Shown one piece after another: positions 1 through 9,254 of a stretch of 52,740 nucleotides of DNA (positions are counted from its first letter, which is position 1; every line of letters begins with the position of its first letter). Source of the DNA: an uncultured Opitutaceae bacterium (lineage in GTDB: Bacteria; Verrucomicrobiota; Verrucomicrobiia; Opitutales; Opitutaceae). The stretch spans positions 1 through 52,740 of the forward strand of contig CAIYUN010000029.1 in the NCBI GenBank assembly GCA_903929355.1, written 5' to 3'. Under the pieces are notes generated by a model, which was not told the origin of the DNA, ran no database searches, and worked only from the letters and a program-made list of their open reading frames with translations. Made by a program: the position numbers and the translations under genes.

Positions 1-79
1 GCGAGACGGGGTGGAAAGCCGCTGGCGGGCGTCTGAGTAGTTGCGCGCCGCCCGCAGACTCATCTAGTCTCCAACAAAC

Positions 80-382
80 GTGACACCCGCCCGCGCCGCC
101 AACACCCTCCCGCAGACCGAGACCACCACCGAGACCGCCCTGACCGGTCCGTGGCGGGTGGTCGTCCTCAACGACCCCGTGAACCTGATGTCCTACGTCG
201 TGGCCGTGTTTCAACGCGTGCTCAGCTTCGACGAACCGACCGCGCGCAAGCACATGCTGGAAGTGCACGAACAAGGGCGCTCGGTGGTCTGGAGCGGCCT
301 GCGCGAACGCGCCGAACACTACGCCTTCGTGTTGCAACAATGGCACCTCACCACCATTCTGGAGTCCGATGAAACGCATTGA
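80..382 (+). CDS. clpS: ATP-dependent Clp protease adaptor ClpS
   Basis: A 100-residue protein starting at GTG. ClpS binds the N-terminal domain of ClpA-type unfoldases in the cytoplasm and delivers N-degron substrates. Residues about 25-95 carry the family core: WRVVVLNDPVNLMSYVV followed by the helix FDEPTARKHMLEVHEQG, which matches the NDxxxxxxYV and MxxVHxxG signatures of ClpS. The first 22 residues are the usual disordered extension. Its stop overlaps the start of the next gene by 14 bp, so the two are probably translationally coupled. No clpA gene is in the window. Confidence 0.93.
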   Translation: MTPARAANTLPQTETTTETALTGPWRVVVLNDPVNLMSYVVAVFQRVLSFDEPTARKHMLEVHEQGRSVVWSGLRERAEHYAFVLQQWHLTTILESDETH

Positions 383-830
383 GGTGAAACTGAGCCTGCC
401 CGCCATCGCGCCGCTGCTCGACGTGATCAAGGCGATGGCCGACACGCTTGATTCCGCGCTGGCCGCGCCCCTGCGCCTGGAGGGGCTCGACGAGGAGTTT
501 TTCGCGGCCTGGCAGGCGGAGCTGGTGGACGCGCAGAACACCGACGTGCGGGCGTTGCTCGCGATGTTTGACCGGGAGTTTTTCAGCACGGGCATTGTCG
601 CCCTCGACGAGGCCAACGCCGAACCCGTGGTGCGAGCCTGCTCGGCCTTGCGGTTGCGGCTGCGGAGCCGCGCGCTGGCAGAGCTGCCCGACGAGGTGCT
701 CGAAGGCGGCGCGGTCGAACTCGCGGAACTGGCGGAGCCCGTGCGCCGCGCGTTCATGGCCTACGTTTTCCTGGCGACCTTGCAGGATTTGATCCTCAGC
801 CATCTCGATACGGCGATCAAAGGCGCGTGA
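369..830 (+). CDS. ClpS-coupled hypothetical protein (DUF2017-like?)
   Basis: A 153-residue, acidic, largely helical protein without signal peptide or membrane segment. It starts at an ATG inside the end of clpS, indicating one operon. Genes of the DUF2017 family are known to sit beside clpS in actinobacteria. The C-terminal part (RACSALRLRLRSRAL, then VRRAFMAYVFLATLQDLIL) has a similar layout, but I cannot confirm homology by eye. A role linked to Clp proteolysis is inferred only from the overlap. No catalytic motif is visible. Confidence 0.72.
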   Translation: MKRIEVKLSLPAIAPLLDVIKAMADTLDSALAAPLRLEGLDEEFFAAWQAELVDAQNTDVRALLAMFDREFFSTGIVALDEANAEPVVRACSALRLRLRSRALAELPDEVLEGGAVELAELAEPVRRAFMAYVFLATLQDLILSHLDTAIKGA

Positions 831-909
831 TGGAATCGCGGGGTGCGCCGGACAGTGGGCGAACCGGTGATTTCAAGCTAAAAACTTCGCGTCAATTTGG
901 CTGTTGCCG

Positions 910-937
910 TTGACCGCGGGCCGGACGCCCCTAGCTT
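910..937 (+). promoter_or_regulatory. Putative sigma-70 promoter of the 6S RNA
   Basis: TTGACC (910-915), 16-bp spacer and TAGCTT (932-937). Transcription would begin near 943, exactly at the 5' side of the 6S RNA closing stem. The -35 is good and the -10 matches at three of six positions. The agreement with the RNA end is the main support. Confidence 0.45.
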
Positions 938-939
938 CC

Positions 940-1135
940 GAGGCGAAGACACCCTGTGGTGTTCGTGAACTTTCAATAACTGCTCTTTGCCTTTGAGTCA
1001 TTCCGGGAGCCGCAATCGGCGGTGGCTGCTAGGCCGTCCATCGGACAGCAAAAGCCGCCTGGTGGCGCCCACCTTAACCTAAAAAGGTCCTGAGCCTTTG
1101 GGTTTGCGGCACAGGCGGGGTGTCTTCGCTTCCCT
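940..1135 (+). ncRNA. ssrS: 6S RNA (SsrS)
   Basis: A structured RNA of about 193 nt in a 413-bp gap between protein genes. Positions 940-954 and 1118-1132 pair as a 15-bp closing stem (core GCGAAGACACCC with GGGTGTCTTCGC, one G-U outside it). Overall length, a long rod broken by a central bubble, and the 3' half (CACCTTAACCT...GGTTTGCGGCACAGGCGG) resemble E. coli 6S RNA (CACCUUGAACC...GGUUACAGCCUGCGGCGG). 6S RNA mimics an open promoter and binds housekeeping RNA polymerase in stationary phase. Exact ends are inferred from the stem. A covariance-model search would settle the call. Confidence 0.82.
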
Positions 1136-1243
1136 CTTTCCGTAATTCGATCTCCTTCTCTTACTCTTTCACGAAATCTTTTGGCTTCGATTTTTGGACA
1201 AGCAGGAGAACGAGAACGATTTTCGGCCCATCCCCCTTCCCGC

Positions 1244-1609
1244 ATGCCATCCTCCATTCCCTCCAGCGAGCTGACCTCCCTGCTCATCACCCACGTCTTC
1301 GGGGTGCTCGTGCTCCTCGGCACGGTGTTTTATGCCAGCGCGGGCGCACCGGAGTCGCGTAAAAAGGTCCTCATGTGGAGCGGCATCGCCAGCCTGCTCG
1401 TGCTGCTTACCGGCGGGCGGCTGTGGATGGTGCTCAAGCCCACATTCGTGCAACAGGGCTGGCTCGTCGTGAAGCTGGTGTGCTGGCTCGGCCTGTCGGC
1501 GTTTGGCGGTTTCGCCTACCGCTGGCGCGACCGGGCTTGCCTCTGGCTCTCCCTCTCGCTTGTTCTCGCCCTGGTCGCCCTCGTGATGGTTTTCGTGCGG
1601 CCGTTTTGA
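1244..1609 (+). CDS. Small integral membrane protein, unknown function
   Basis: A 121-residue protein with about four transmembrane segments (roughly residues 10-30, 42-60, 70-88 and 97-118) joined by short loops, so it is almost entirely within the inner membrane. The ATG at 1244 is preferred to an in-frame ATG at 1181, because the upstream extension is polar and lies in C/T-rich leader DNA. The basic loop (SAGAPESRKK) suggests cytoplasmic orientation there. No family recognised. It follows the 6S RNA and is monocistronic. Confidence 0.72.
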   Translation: MPSSIPSSELTSLLITHVFGVLVLLGTVFYASAGAPESRKKVLMWSGIASLLVLLTGGRLWMVLKPTFVQQGWLVVKLVCWLGLSAFGGFAYRWRDRACLWLSLSLVLALVALVMVFVRPF

Positions 1610-1624
1610 GCGGAGCCGGGCCGA

Positions 1625-1728
1625 AGTTGCGCAGGCTTCCAGCCTGCTTCCGAAGGTAGGGCGGGACCGCCGGGCCCGCCGCTCCGAGGGGGATTGATCG
1701 ACGCAGCGCAGGTTTCCCGCCTGCCTCT
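1625..1728. repeat. Cluster of GC-rich palindromic repeats
   Basis: Three short palindromes lie together in the gap after the membrane protein: GCAGGCTTCCAGCCTGC near 1630, GGCGGGACC/CGGGCCCGCC near 1658-1681, and GCAGGTTTCCCGCCTGC near 1709. The first and third are variants of one unit (GCAGG-TTYC-CxGCCTGC). They look like REP-type extragenic palindromes and could also act as terminators, although no T-run follows. Confidence 0.55.
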
Positions 1729-1780
1729 TTTACAATGGCTGGCAGGGATACTAGCGCTACCATCCGCCCATCCTACTTTC

Positions 1781-1830
1781 CGCATTCCCTACGTCGCATT
1801 TCGCGTTCCGTAATCCGCAATCCGCAATTC
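1781..1830 (+). repeat. CCGCAAT-type leader repeat, copy 1
   Basis: Short-period repeat of the word TTCCGYAATT/CCGCAATCC that ends one base before the ATG of the dienelactone hydrolase gene. A second copy in the same relation to its gene lies at 6249-6312 on the minus strand. It replaces any Shine-Dalgarno sequence. Confidence 0.6.
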
Positions 1831-1831
1831 C

Positions 1832-2623
1832 ATGACCATCCTCGATTCCGAATTCACCGATGTGCCGACGCCGTCGGGGCCGATGCGCACCTCTGTTTTC
1901 CGGCCCGCCGCGCCGGGGCGGTATCCGGGGCTGCTGCTTTATTCGGAGATTTTTCAGGTCACCGGCCCCATCCGCCGCACCGCCGCCCTGCTGGCGGGGC
2001 ATGGTTTTGTCGTCGCGGTGCCGGAGATTTACCACGAGTTCGAGCCGGCGGGCACGGTGCTGGCCTACGACACGGCGGGAGCGGAGCGGGGCAACGCGCT
2101 CAAGACGACGAAGGAGCTCGGTGGCTACGACAATGATGCGCGCGCCGCGCTCGAGTTTTTGCGCACGCATCCCCATTGCACCGGACGGCTGGGCGTGATC
2201 GGCATCTGCATCGGCGGGCACCTGGCCTTTCGCGCAGCCATGAACCCGGGCGTGGCCGCTGCGGTTTGCTTCTATGCGACCGACCTCCACAAACGTGGGC
2301 TCGGCCGGGGCATGAACGACAACTCGCTCGACCGGGTCGCGGAGATCAAGGGCGAGTTGCTGATGATCTGGGGCCGGCAGGATCCGCACGTCCCGGCGGA
2401 AGGCCGCGCCAGGGTTCACGCCGCGCTGGCCGCGGCCGGGACGCATTTCACCTGGCACGAGTTCAACGGGGCGCACGCGTTCCTGCGGGACGAGGGGGCG
2501 CGTTACGACCCCGAGCTCGCGTTGCTCTGCTACAACCTCGCCCTCGGCCTTTTCCGCCGCAAGCTCGGCGAGGGCGACCTGCGCGTGGCGGCAGTGCCAG
2601 CCGCGACGGAAACCAAGCACTGA
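1832..2623 (+). CDS. Dienelactone hydrolase family protein
   Basis: A 263-residue cytoplasmic alpha/beta-hydrolase with no signal peptide. The dienelactone hydrolase signature is clear: the nucleophile elbow GICIGG gives Cys126, WGRQDPHV gives Asp184, GAHAF gives His215, and the accessory Glu39 lies in YSEIFQVTG. Known family members hydrolyse dienelactone in chlorocatechol degradation. Many homologues act on other small lactones or esters, so the substrate here is open. The ATG is fixed by the domain start and directly abuts a CCGCAAT repeat. It converges with the GH31 gene downstream. Confidence 0.9.
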   Translation: MTILDSEFTDVPTPSGPMRTSVFRPAAPGRYPGLLLYSEIFQVTGPIRRTAALLAGHGFVVAVPEIYHEFEPAGTVLAYDTAGAERGNALKTTKELGGYDNDARAALEFLRTHPHCTGRLGVIGICIGGHLAFRAAMNPGVAAAVCFYATDLHKRGLGRGMNDNSLDRVAEIKGELLMIWGRQDPHVPAEGRARVHAALAAAGTHFTWHEFNGAHAFLRDEGARYDPELALLCYNLALGLFRRKLGEGDLRVAAVPAATETKH

Positions 2624-2644
2624 TCCTAAATTCAGCAGTTGGAC

Positions 2645-2815
2645 ACGGAGATCACAGAGAAAAAACCCGAGTTCACAGAGCAGAAACACATCAGAAGGAG
2701 AGAAGATTTGGGTGTCACCCGGCGGGTGCGGGTATTGCAGCCAGCATGGAATCTTTAAGTGGTTTGCTCTGTGAACTCTGCGTCTGCACTCTGTGTTCTC
2801 TGTGTAATCCTTCTG
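2645..2815. repeat. CTCTGTG-type paired-arm intergenic repeat
   Basis: Between two convergent genes. Two arms built from the word CTCTGTG/CACAGAG face each other around a core at about 2696-2759. The perfectly matching inner arms are GAGTTCACAGAGCA (2669-2682) and its reverse complement (2765-2778). The outer parts also mirror each other (CAGAAGGAG against CCTTCTGCG). The transcript could form a long hairpin and might serve both genes as a terminator. Confidence 0.75.
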
Positions 2816-2827
2816 CGCATTTTAGGC

Positions 2828-5683
2828 TCAGGGGGCCAGCTTCGTTTCAACCGCCGTGCCGTTGTATTGGATGGTCGTAGTGTTTGTTGGGCTGAACGAG
2901 AAACCAACCGGGTGACCGGGGCTCACCAGGACGACATTGAAGCTGCGGCCGGACACCATCCCGGGGAAAGAGCCCATCCTTTGACCGATGGTCAGGGTGT
3001 GCGTGGCGTCGTTCCAGGTGAGGGGAATGCGGGCAAAAGAACCGTTCTCATATTTGTAGGAGAGGCCGTCGTCCTCATAGAGGGTGAATTTCCCGTCGGC
3101 CCCGGCATACACATAAAGGGTGAGGGGGTCGGCGGCCTTTTCGCCGATGTATTGGACGGACGGGCCGGTCGAAATGATGGAGCCGGCCCGGAGATAAACC
3201 GGCATCGAGTCGTAGGGGGCGGGGGCATCGAGGGTCGCGCCGCCCTGCACCTGCGCGCCGGTCCAGAAATCATACCAGGTCGTGTCGGCCGGCAGATAGA
3301 CCGACCGGTTGCGGGCCTGGTAGGTGGTGACAGGTGCGACGAGAAACGCCGGGCCGAACATATATTCGTCGGTGAGCTCGCGGGCGGTGTGGTCGGCCGG
3401 GAAATCCATCACCAGGGGCCGCATGATGGTGCCGCCATCCTGCGTGACGCCGCCGGCCAGGGAGTAGATGTAGGGGAAGAGCGCGTAGCGCAGTTGGTCG
3501 AATTTCAACTCGGACTTGAAGATGGCACTGTTCTCGTCGCCCAGGTTGAACATCTCGCGCAACTGCTGCTGGCCGTGGACGCGGAGGACGGGGCAGAAAG
3601 TGCTGAACTGGAACCAGCGGTCGTTGAGCTCGAGAAAACTGGCCAGGTTCTCCGGGGTCGGGTTGTTCGCAAATTTGGTTTGCATGATGTAGCCGCCGGT
3701 GTCGGTCGTCCAATAAGGCATCCCTGCGATGGAGAACCCAAGCCCGGCGGGGATCTGCTTGCGCAGGGCCGTCCAGGTCGAGGTGACATCGCCCGACCAG
3801 GTGAGGGCGCCATAGCGCTGCTCGCCGGCGAAGCCGGAGCGGGTCAGGATAAACACACGCTGGTCCGGCGCAGCCGCACGCTGGCCCTCATAGACTCCCT
3901 TGGCGGTCATGAGCGCGTAGCCGTTCTGCATCCGCGAGCCCGAGCCCATGCCGTTCGGAGTGGTGTGGGCGGCGTAGTTCTCCTGGCTGGGGGGAGAGAC
4001 GATCTCCGGCTCGGTCGCATCCATCCACCAGGCGTCAATCCCTTTGCTGAAGAGGGCGGTGTTGATCTGGTCCCAGAACATCTTGCGCGCGCCGGCCTGG
4101 AAGGGGTCGAAGTAGGTGTAGCGCTTGTTGTCGCGGAGCAGGCCCTCCTTCAAGGTGGATTGGAAGAGGTAGCCGGCCTGGTTCAGGGCGTTGAAGTTGG
4201 CGGTGCCTTCGTAGAATTTGCCCCAGACGGAGATCATGATGTGGGCATGCGCGTCGTGGACCGTCTTGATCATGTCCACCGGGTTGATCGGCGAGGTCGT
4301 GCCGTCGGTATTGTGCACGACCGAGTAATCCACGCTGAACTGGTGCGAGCCCCAGTCGTTTTGGTCCGGACGGACGTTCCAATACTGCCAGTCCTGCACG
4401 ATGTTGTCCAAGGGGATCTGCTTGGCGCGAAAAGTCTTCAGCACATCGAGCAACTGCCCGGCGCTGGTGTAGTGGTCGCGCGACTGCCAGAGACCGAAGG
4501 CCCATTGGGGCAGCATTGTGGCCGCGCCGGTGAGCGTGCGGAAACCCGCGATGACCGTGTCGAGGGCCGGCCCCTGCACAAAATCATAGTCAATCCCGTC
4601 GCCCACGTTGGACCAGAGGGCGGTGGTGTTGGCCTCGGCGGCCGGGCGCGGGGTCTTCCAGAGCAGGCGCAGGACGTTGGACCGCTCGCCGTCCGTCTCG
4701 ATTTTCAGCGCGTATTTTTTGCCGGCCTCGAGCGAGACCTTGATCTGGTCGTATTCGGGCAGCCAGTCCTGGCGCCAGTGGTCCATGATGGGCTGGCCGT
4801 CGAGCCAGACCTTGATGCCGCCGTTGGAATAGGCGCGGAACTGGTATTCGCCGGTGACAGGGGCGACGATCGAGCCCTCCGTGCGCGAGGCGGGGTGGAG
4901 GCCGTAGACGCTCATGCTGCCGCCGCCGCCCTTGCTGCTAAACCCGATGGTCGGGGAGGTGACGGGGCTCTGCCATTCGCCGGTCGCGGTCAGGTTGCCG
5001 GTGGTGACGCCACCGGGCTGGCCCGCGGTGTCAAGCAGTGCGGTGGCGGGGATCTCCTCAAACGGACGGAGGTCGCCAAAGCGGGTGTAGGACGGGTTGT
5101 CCCACAGGATGCCGTAGCCACGGCTGGAGACGAGGAACGGCACGGTCACGTTGGTGTTGCGCTGCCAGAGCTCTAGGTCGTAGCCCTTCACATCAACGGT
5201 GCCGAGCTGCTGCTGGCCGAGACCGTAGAGGGACTCGTCGTCATGGCCGAGCCATTGCTGGCGGACGTGGAAGGTTTTTTCACCCAGCACGTCGGCGGCC
5301 TCGATCGTGCGGCCGGCGCTTTTTTCCGCGAGGATGACTTGGCCCGTCGAGTCGAGAAAGGTGATGGCGCCGGTGGCATTATCCACGCGGGCTTGGAGGG
5401 AGGCGGTGGAGAGAACAATGGTGCCGTTGATTGTGGCCACCTTCCAAGTCGGCGGACTGCCGGCCGGGAGGACGGCAATGCTCGGATGGTCGAAGAAGGC
5501 CCGATCCTGGGCGAAGGCGACGTGGACGATGTTGGCTGAACGAGGCTCAAGCTTCAGGAAACCGCCGTTGACCGGCAGCACGATGCCATCGGGCCGCAAA
5601 TCGAACTTGGGGGCGGTTTGCGCCAGGGCGGAATAGCCGCAGATCAGAGCGGCCGGTACAAGGACAAGGCGGAGGTATTTCAT
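2828..5683 (-). CDS. GH31 family alpha-glycosidase (alpha-xylosidase-like) with PA14 insert
   Basis: A 951-residue exported enzyme with a signal peptide at residues 1-21 (cut after ALAQ). Order: N-terminal beta-sandwich (about 25-225), PA14 domain (about 225-355, with YQFRAYSNGGIKVWLDGQ), GH31 (beta/alpha)8 barrel (about 375-720) and C-terminal beta domains. The nucleophile is Asp555 in WWMDATEPE and the acid/base is Asp632 in TWSGDVTSTW. The PA14 insertion before the barrel is the layout known from xyloglucan-active alpha-xylosidases of Cellvibrio and Bacteroides, so alpha-xylosidase is the best guess; alpha-glucosidase is possible. It stands alone, with no TonB-dependent transporter or sibling glycosidases nearby. 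Confidence 0.92.
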   Translation of the reverse strand: MKYLRLVLVPAALICGYSALAQTAPKFDLRPDGIVLPVNGGFLKLEPRSANIVHVAFAQDRAFFDHPSIAVLPAGSPPTWKVATINGTIVLSTASLQARVDNATGAITFLDSTGQVILAEKSAGRTIEAADVLGEKTFHVRQQWLGHDDESLYGLGQQQLGTVDVKGYDLELWQRNTNVTVPFLVSSRGYGILWDNPSYTRFGDLRPFEEIPATALLDTAGQPGGVTTGNLTATGEWQSPVTSPTIGFSSKGGGGSMSVYGLHPASRTEGSIVAPVTGEYQFRAYSNGGIKVWLDGQPIMDHWRQDWLPEYDQIKVSLEAGKKYALKIETDGERSNVLRLLWKTPRPAAEANTTALWSNVGDGIDYDFVQGPALDTVIAGFRTLTGAATMLPQWAFGLWQSRDHYTSAGQLLDVLKTFRAKQIPLDNIVQDWQYWNVRPDQNDWGSHQFSVDYSVVHNTDGTTSPINPVDMIKTVHDAHAHIMISVWGKFYEGTANFNALNQAGYLFQSTLKEGLLRDNKRYTYFDPFQAGARKMFWDQINTALFSKGIDAWWMDATEPEIVSPPSQENYAAHTTPNGMGSGSRMQNGYALMTAKGVYEGQRAAAPDQRVFILTRSGFAGEQRYGALTWSGDVTSTWTALRKQIPAGLGFSIAGMPYWTTDTGGYIMQTKFANNPTPENLASFLELNDRWFQFSTFCPVLRVHGQQQLREMFNLGDENSAIFKSELKFDQLRYALFPYIYSLAGGVTQDGGTIMRPLVMDFPADHTARELTDEYMFGPAFLVAPVTTYQARNRSVYLPADTTWYDFWTGAQVQGGATLDAPAPYDSMPVYLRAGSIISTGPSVQYIGEKAADPLTLYVYAGADGKFTLYEDDGLSYKYENGSFARIPLTWNDATHTLTIGQRMGSFPGMVSGRSFNVVLVSPGHPVGFSFSPTNTTTIQYNGTAVETKLAP

Positions 5684-5752
5684 GGGGTAGGGGGGAAGGC
5701 CGATGATGCGGCGGCACGCCGGAATTGTCCAGCCCGGCAGGAGGAGAGGTAC

Positions 5753-5894
5753 GATTGCTTAATGGTTATTGGCTAACGCTTATTGGATCAATTCGGAGGG
5801 CACCGGGGAGGCATCAATTCCGGCGCAATCCGCCCACGCACAAGCCTCTGGCCATATCCCAATGAGCAATAAGCAATAACCTATAAGCAATAAC
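5753..5894. repeat. TTATTGG-type paired-arm repeat, copy 1
   Basis: The left arm 5753-5786 (repeating word CTTATTGG/TTATTGG) and right arm 5859-5894 are imperfect reverse complements around a 72-bp GC-rich core. The right arm abuts the ctaF stop codon, and the left arm lies about 70 bp upstream of the GH31 start. The same architecture recurs at 11311-11453. Confidence 0.75.
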
Positions 5895-6248
5895 TCACGG
5901 CTGATACGTCAGCGGGATGCTGGCCGTCATCTTGAAGAGCGTGAGCAGCGCGGCCATGGTGCCGCCGCCGAGGATCAGGCCGATGAAGAACAGAATCGTG
6001 CAAAACACCTTGTCCCAACGCAGGTGCATGAAAAAGAAAATGACGAACAGGAACTTCACGGCCGAGAGGGTCACGAGGACGGTGACGACCACCCAGGGCG
6101 CAAAGGGCAGGAAGACCATGAGAATTTCCACCCCGGTGATGACCGCGAGGGTCATCGCAATCTGCACATAGGTGTGAAACCGGCTCGGGTGGGCGTGGGC
6201 CTCGGCGGGCGCGGGCGAATGGGAGTCGGCGGTGGCGGCGGCGGACAT
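5895..6248 (-). CDS. ctaF: Cytochrome c oxidase subunit IV
   Basis: A 117-residue inner-membrane protein with three transmembrane helices (about 29-48, 53-76 and 83-107). This topology and the motif KFLFVIFFFMHLRWDK are typical of the prokaryotic subunit IV of caa3/bo3 oxidases. It is the last gene of the operon ctaC-D-E-F and lies 81 bp after ctaE, with a CCGCAAT repeat directly in front of its ATG. It stabilises the oxidase and is not catalytic. Confidence 0.88.
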   Translation of the reverse strand: MSAAATADSHSPAPAEAHAHPSRFHTYVQIAMTLAVITGVEILMVFLPFAPWVVVTVLVTLSAVKFLFVIFFFMHLRWDKVFCTILFFIGLILGGGTMAALLTLFKMTASIPLTYQP

Positions 6249-6312
6249 GGGGAAAGTGCGGATTGCGGAAGGCGAATTACGGAAGGTCGAACGCGGAGGG
6301 CGGAGGTCGGAG
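6249..6312 (-). repeat. CCGCAAT-type leader repeat, copy 2
   Basis: Read on the minus strand, this 64-bp segment is a run of CCTTCCGTAATTCGCCTTCC-like words ending in CCGCAATCC, directly in front of the ctaF start codon. It matches the segment at 1781-1830 in sequence, orientation and position relative to the gene. Confidence 0.6.
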
Positions 6313-6329
6313 GAGAACGAGGGTGGAAC

Positions 6330-7175
<846 letters not shown>

Positions 7176-7191
7176 GTCGGAAAGTCTGGAA

Positions 7192-7203
7192 GGGGGGGGG
7201 GGG
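7192..7203. repeat. Homopolymeric G12/C12 tract in the ctaE leader
   Basis: Twelve uninterrupted G on the plus strand between ctaD and ctaE, so C12 in the leader of ctaE. Tracts of this length are prone to slipped-strand changes. Here it would alter leader length or structure, not the reading frame. Confidence 0.9.
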
Positions 7204-7226
7204 AGGGGCCGGATAGGACGACGGCA

Positions 7227-9215
7227 TCAATGCGAGCCGTGGTCCTCGGTGGCGTTGCCGTCCTTGTCGAGGTGGATGTGGTAGCCGCCGGGACCCTCGA
7301 GGGCCCACAAATAGGAGCCGAACATCACCAGCGCGAGGCCGACCAGGGCGACCGGCAGGTGATAGGTGGCGAACCCGAGGCCACCGAGGAGCATGCCCAG
7401 GGCGGCGATGAACGGGAACCAAGACTGGTCGGGCATGTGGATGCCGCCATGGGAGGATTCGGCCTTGATGGTGGCGGCCACGTCCCGGGCGGTCTCCTCG
7501 CGGTGAGTTTTCTCATACCACCAGGCGTCGCGGTCGTGGACGACCGGAATGGCGGCGAAGTTGTGCTCGGGCGGCGGCGAAGGGATGCTCCATTCGAGCG
7601 TGCGGCCGTCCCACGGGTCGTTGCCGGCCTTCTCGCCGTTGAAATAACTCCAGACGATGTTGGCGAAATAAACCAGGATGCCGAGGCCGAGCAAGTAGGC
7701 GCCCAGCGTGCAGAGGAGGTTGAGATCGTTCCAGCCCATGTTGGAATCGTAGGTCCAGGTGCGGCGCGGCATGCCGTTGAGGCCGAGGAAGTGCATCGGG
7801 AAGAACGTCACATTGAAGCCGATGAAAATGAGCCAGAAGGAGAGCTTGCCGATTTTGTCATTGATCATGCGGCCAAAGAACTTGGGAAACCAAAAGGTGA
7901 TGGCCGCCAGCAGCCCGAAAGTCGCGCCGCCGATCAGCACATAGTGGAAGTGGGCGATGACGAAGTAGCTGTCATGCTGCTCCGCGTCGGCTGGCGCCGC
8001 GGCGTGCATGATGCCGGAGAAGCCGCCGATCATGAACATCCAGATGAACCCAAGGGCGAACAGCATGGGGGTGCGCATCACCAGCCGGCCGCCCCAGAGC
8101 GTGCCGATCCAGTTGAAAATCTTCACCCCGGTCGGCACCGCAATGGCCATGGTGGCGAGTGAGAACGCGGCCGTGGCGACCGCGCCCAGTCCGGTCGTGA
8201 ACATATGGTGGCTCCAGACGCCGAACCCGATGAACCCGATGGTCACCCCCGAGAACACCACCACCGGGTAGCCAAAGAGCGGTTTGCGCGAGAAAGTGGG
8301 CAGGATTTCCGACACATAGCCCATGGGGGGCAGGATGAGAATATAGACCTCGGGATGGCCGAAGACCCAGAACAAGTGCTGCCAGAGGATCGGCTGCCCG
8401 CCGCCGGACACCTCGAAGAAATGGGTGCCAAAATGCCGGTCAAAGATCACCTCGACCAGCGCGATGGCGATGGCCGGCATGGCTAGGACCAGCAGGAAAC
8501 TGGTGACGAGCGACATCCAGGTAAAAACCGGCAGCCGCATCATTGTGAGGCCGGGGGCCCGCAGGTTGATGATCGTGACAATGAAGTTGAGCGACGCCAC
8601 GATGGACGACACGCCGAGCACCTGGAGGCCGAGCGTCCACAGGTCGGTGGAGATGCCGGGGGTGAAAATCTTGGAGGTGAGGGGCGAGTAGCCGAACCAG
8701 CCGATGTCGGGCTCGTGGATGTTGAACAACAGGCCGTGGCCCGTACGGGCGGCGATGGCGTCAATCGCCCCCGTCACCCAGCCGATGTTGAGGATGATCG
8801 CGCCCGCCACAAACACCCACAGGCTGAACGCGTTTAGGCGGGGGAAGGCCACATCCCTAGCGCCGATCTGCAGCGGGATCAACAGGTTGAAGAACGCGGC
8901 GTTCAGCGGCATGACGGCGAGAAAGATCATCGTCGTGCCATGCATCGTGAAGAGCTGGTCGTAAAACTCCGGGGTGATGAAATGGTTGTTCGGGACGATC
9001 AACTGGGTGCGGATGCCCAGCGCCTCGAGGCCGCCGATGAGGAAAAAGCAGATGGCGAAAGCGGCGTAGAGGATGCCGATCTTCTTGTGGTCCACCGTGG
9101 TGAGCCAGCCGACCAGCCCGGTCTTGGTGGTCGGGCGCGGAAACAGCAGGCCGGGCTTCGCCGCGGCGGGCACCTCGTGCGTGAGGAGGGCGGGTTTAAC
9201 CAGTGCTTCGGCCAT
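7227..9215 (-). CDS. ctaD: Cytochrome c oxidase subunit I
   Basis: A 662-residue heme-copper oxidase catalytic subunit with twelve core transmembrane helices. WQHLFWVFGHPEVYILILP holds the CuB histidine and the cross-linked His-Tyr. HDSYFVIAHFHYVLIGG supplies the heme a3 and heme a ligands. It begins TVDHKKIGILY, the usual subunit I start. The C-terminal ~110 residues go beyond the core and add two more hydrophobic segments and a His/Asp-rich tail (DHGSH). Such extensions are common in caa3-type oxidases. It reduces O2 to water at the inner membrane and pumps protons. Confidence 0.97.
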   Translation of the reverse strand: MAEALVKPALLTHEVPAAAKPGLLFPRPTTKTGLVGWLTTVDHKKIGILYAAFAICFFLIGGLEALGIRTQLIVPNNHFITPEFYDQLFTMHGTTMIFLAVMPLNAAFFNLLIPLQIGARDVAFPRLNAFSLWVFVAGAIILNIGWVTGAIDAIAARTGHGLLFNIHEPDIGWFGYSPLTSKIFTPGISTDLWTLGLQVLGVSSIVASLNFIVTIINLRAPGLTMMRLPVFTWMSLVTSFLLVLAMPAIAIALVEVIFDRHFGTHFFEVSGGGQPILWQHLFWVFGHPEVYILILPPMGYVSEILPTFSRKPLFGYPVVVFSGVTIGFIGFGVWSHHMFTTGLGAVATAAFSLATMAIAVPTGVKIFNWIGTLWGGRLVMRTPMLFALGFIWMFMIGGFSGIMHAAAPADAEQHDSYFVIAHFHYVLIGGATFGLLAAITFWFPKFFGRMINDKIGKLSFWLIFIGFNVTFFPMHFLGLNGMPRRTWTYDSNMGWNDLNLLCTLGAYLLGLGILVYFANIVWSYFNGEKAGNDPWDGRTLEWSIPSPPPEHNFAAIPVVHDRDAWWYEKTHREETARDVAATIKAESSHGGIHMPDQSWFPFIAALGMLLGGLGFATYHLPVALVGLALVMFGSYLWALEGPGGYHIHLDKDGNATEDHGSH

Positions 9216-9254
9216 GGGCGTGGATTTTGGAAATCAGGTTACGGGACAGAGGGA

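Noticed and set aside
2759-5176. An 805-codon plus-strand frame opposite the GH31 gene
   Set aside because: The GH31 catalytic motifs on the minus strand are unambiguous. The opposite frame has no recognisable motif and begins inside a repeat.
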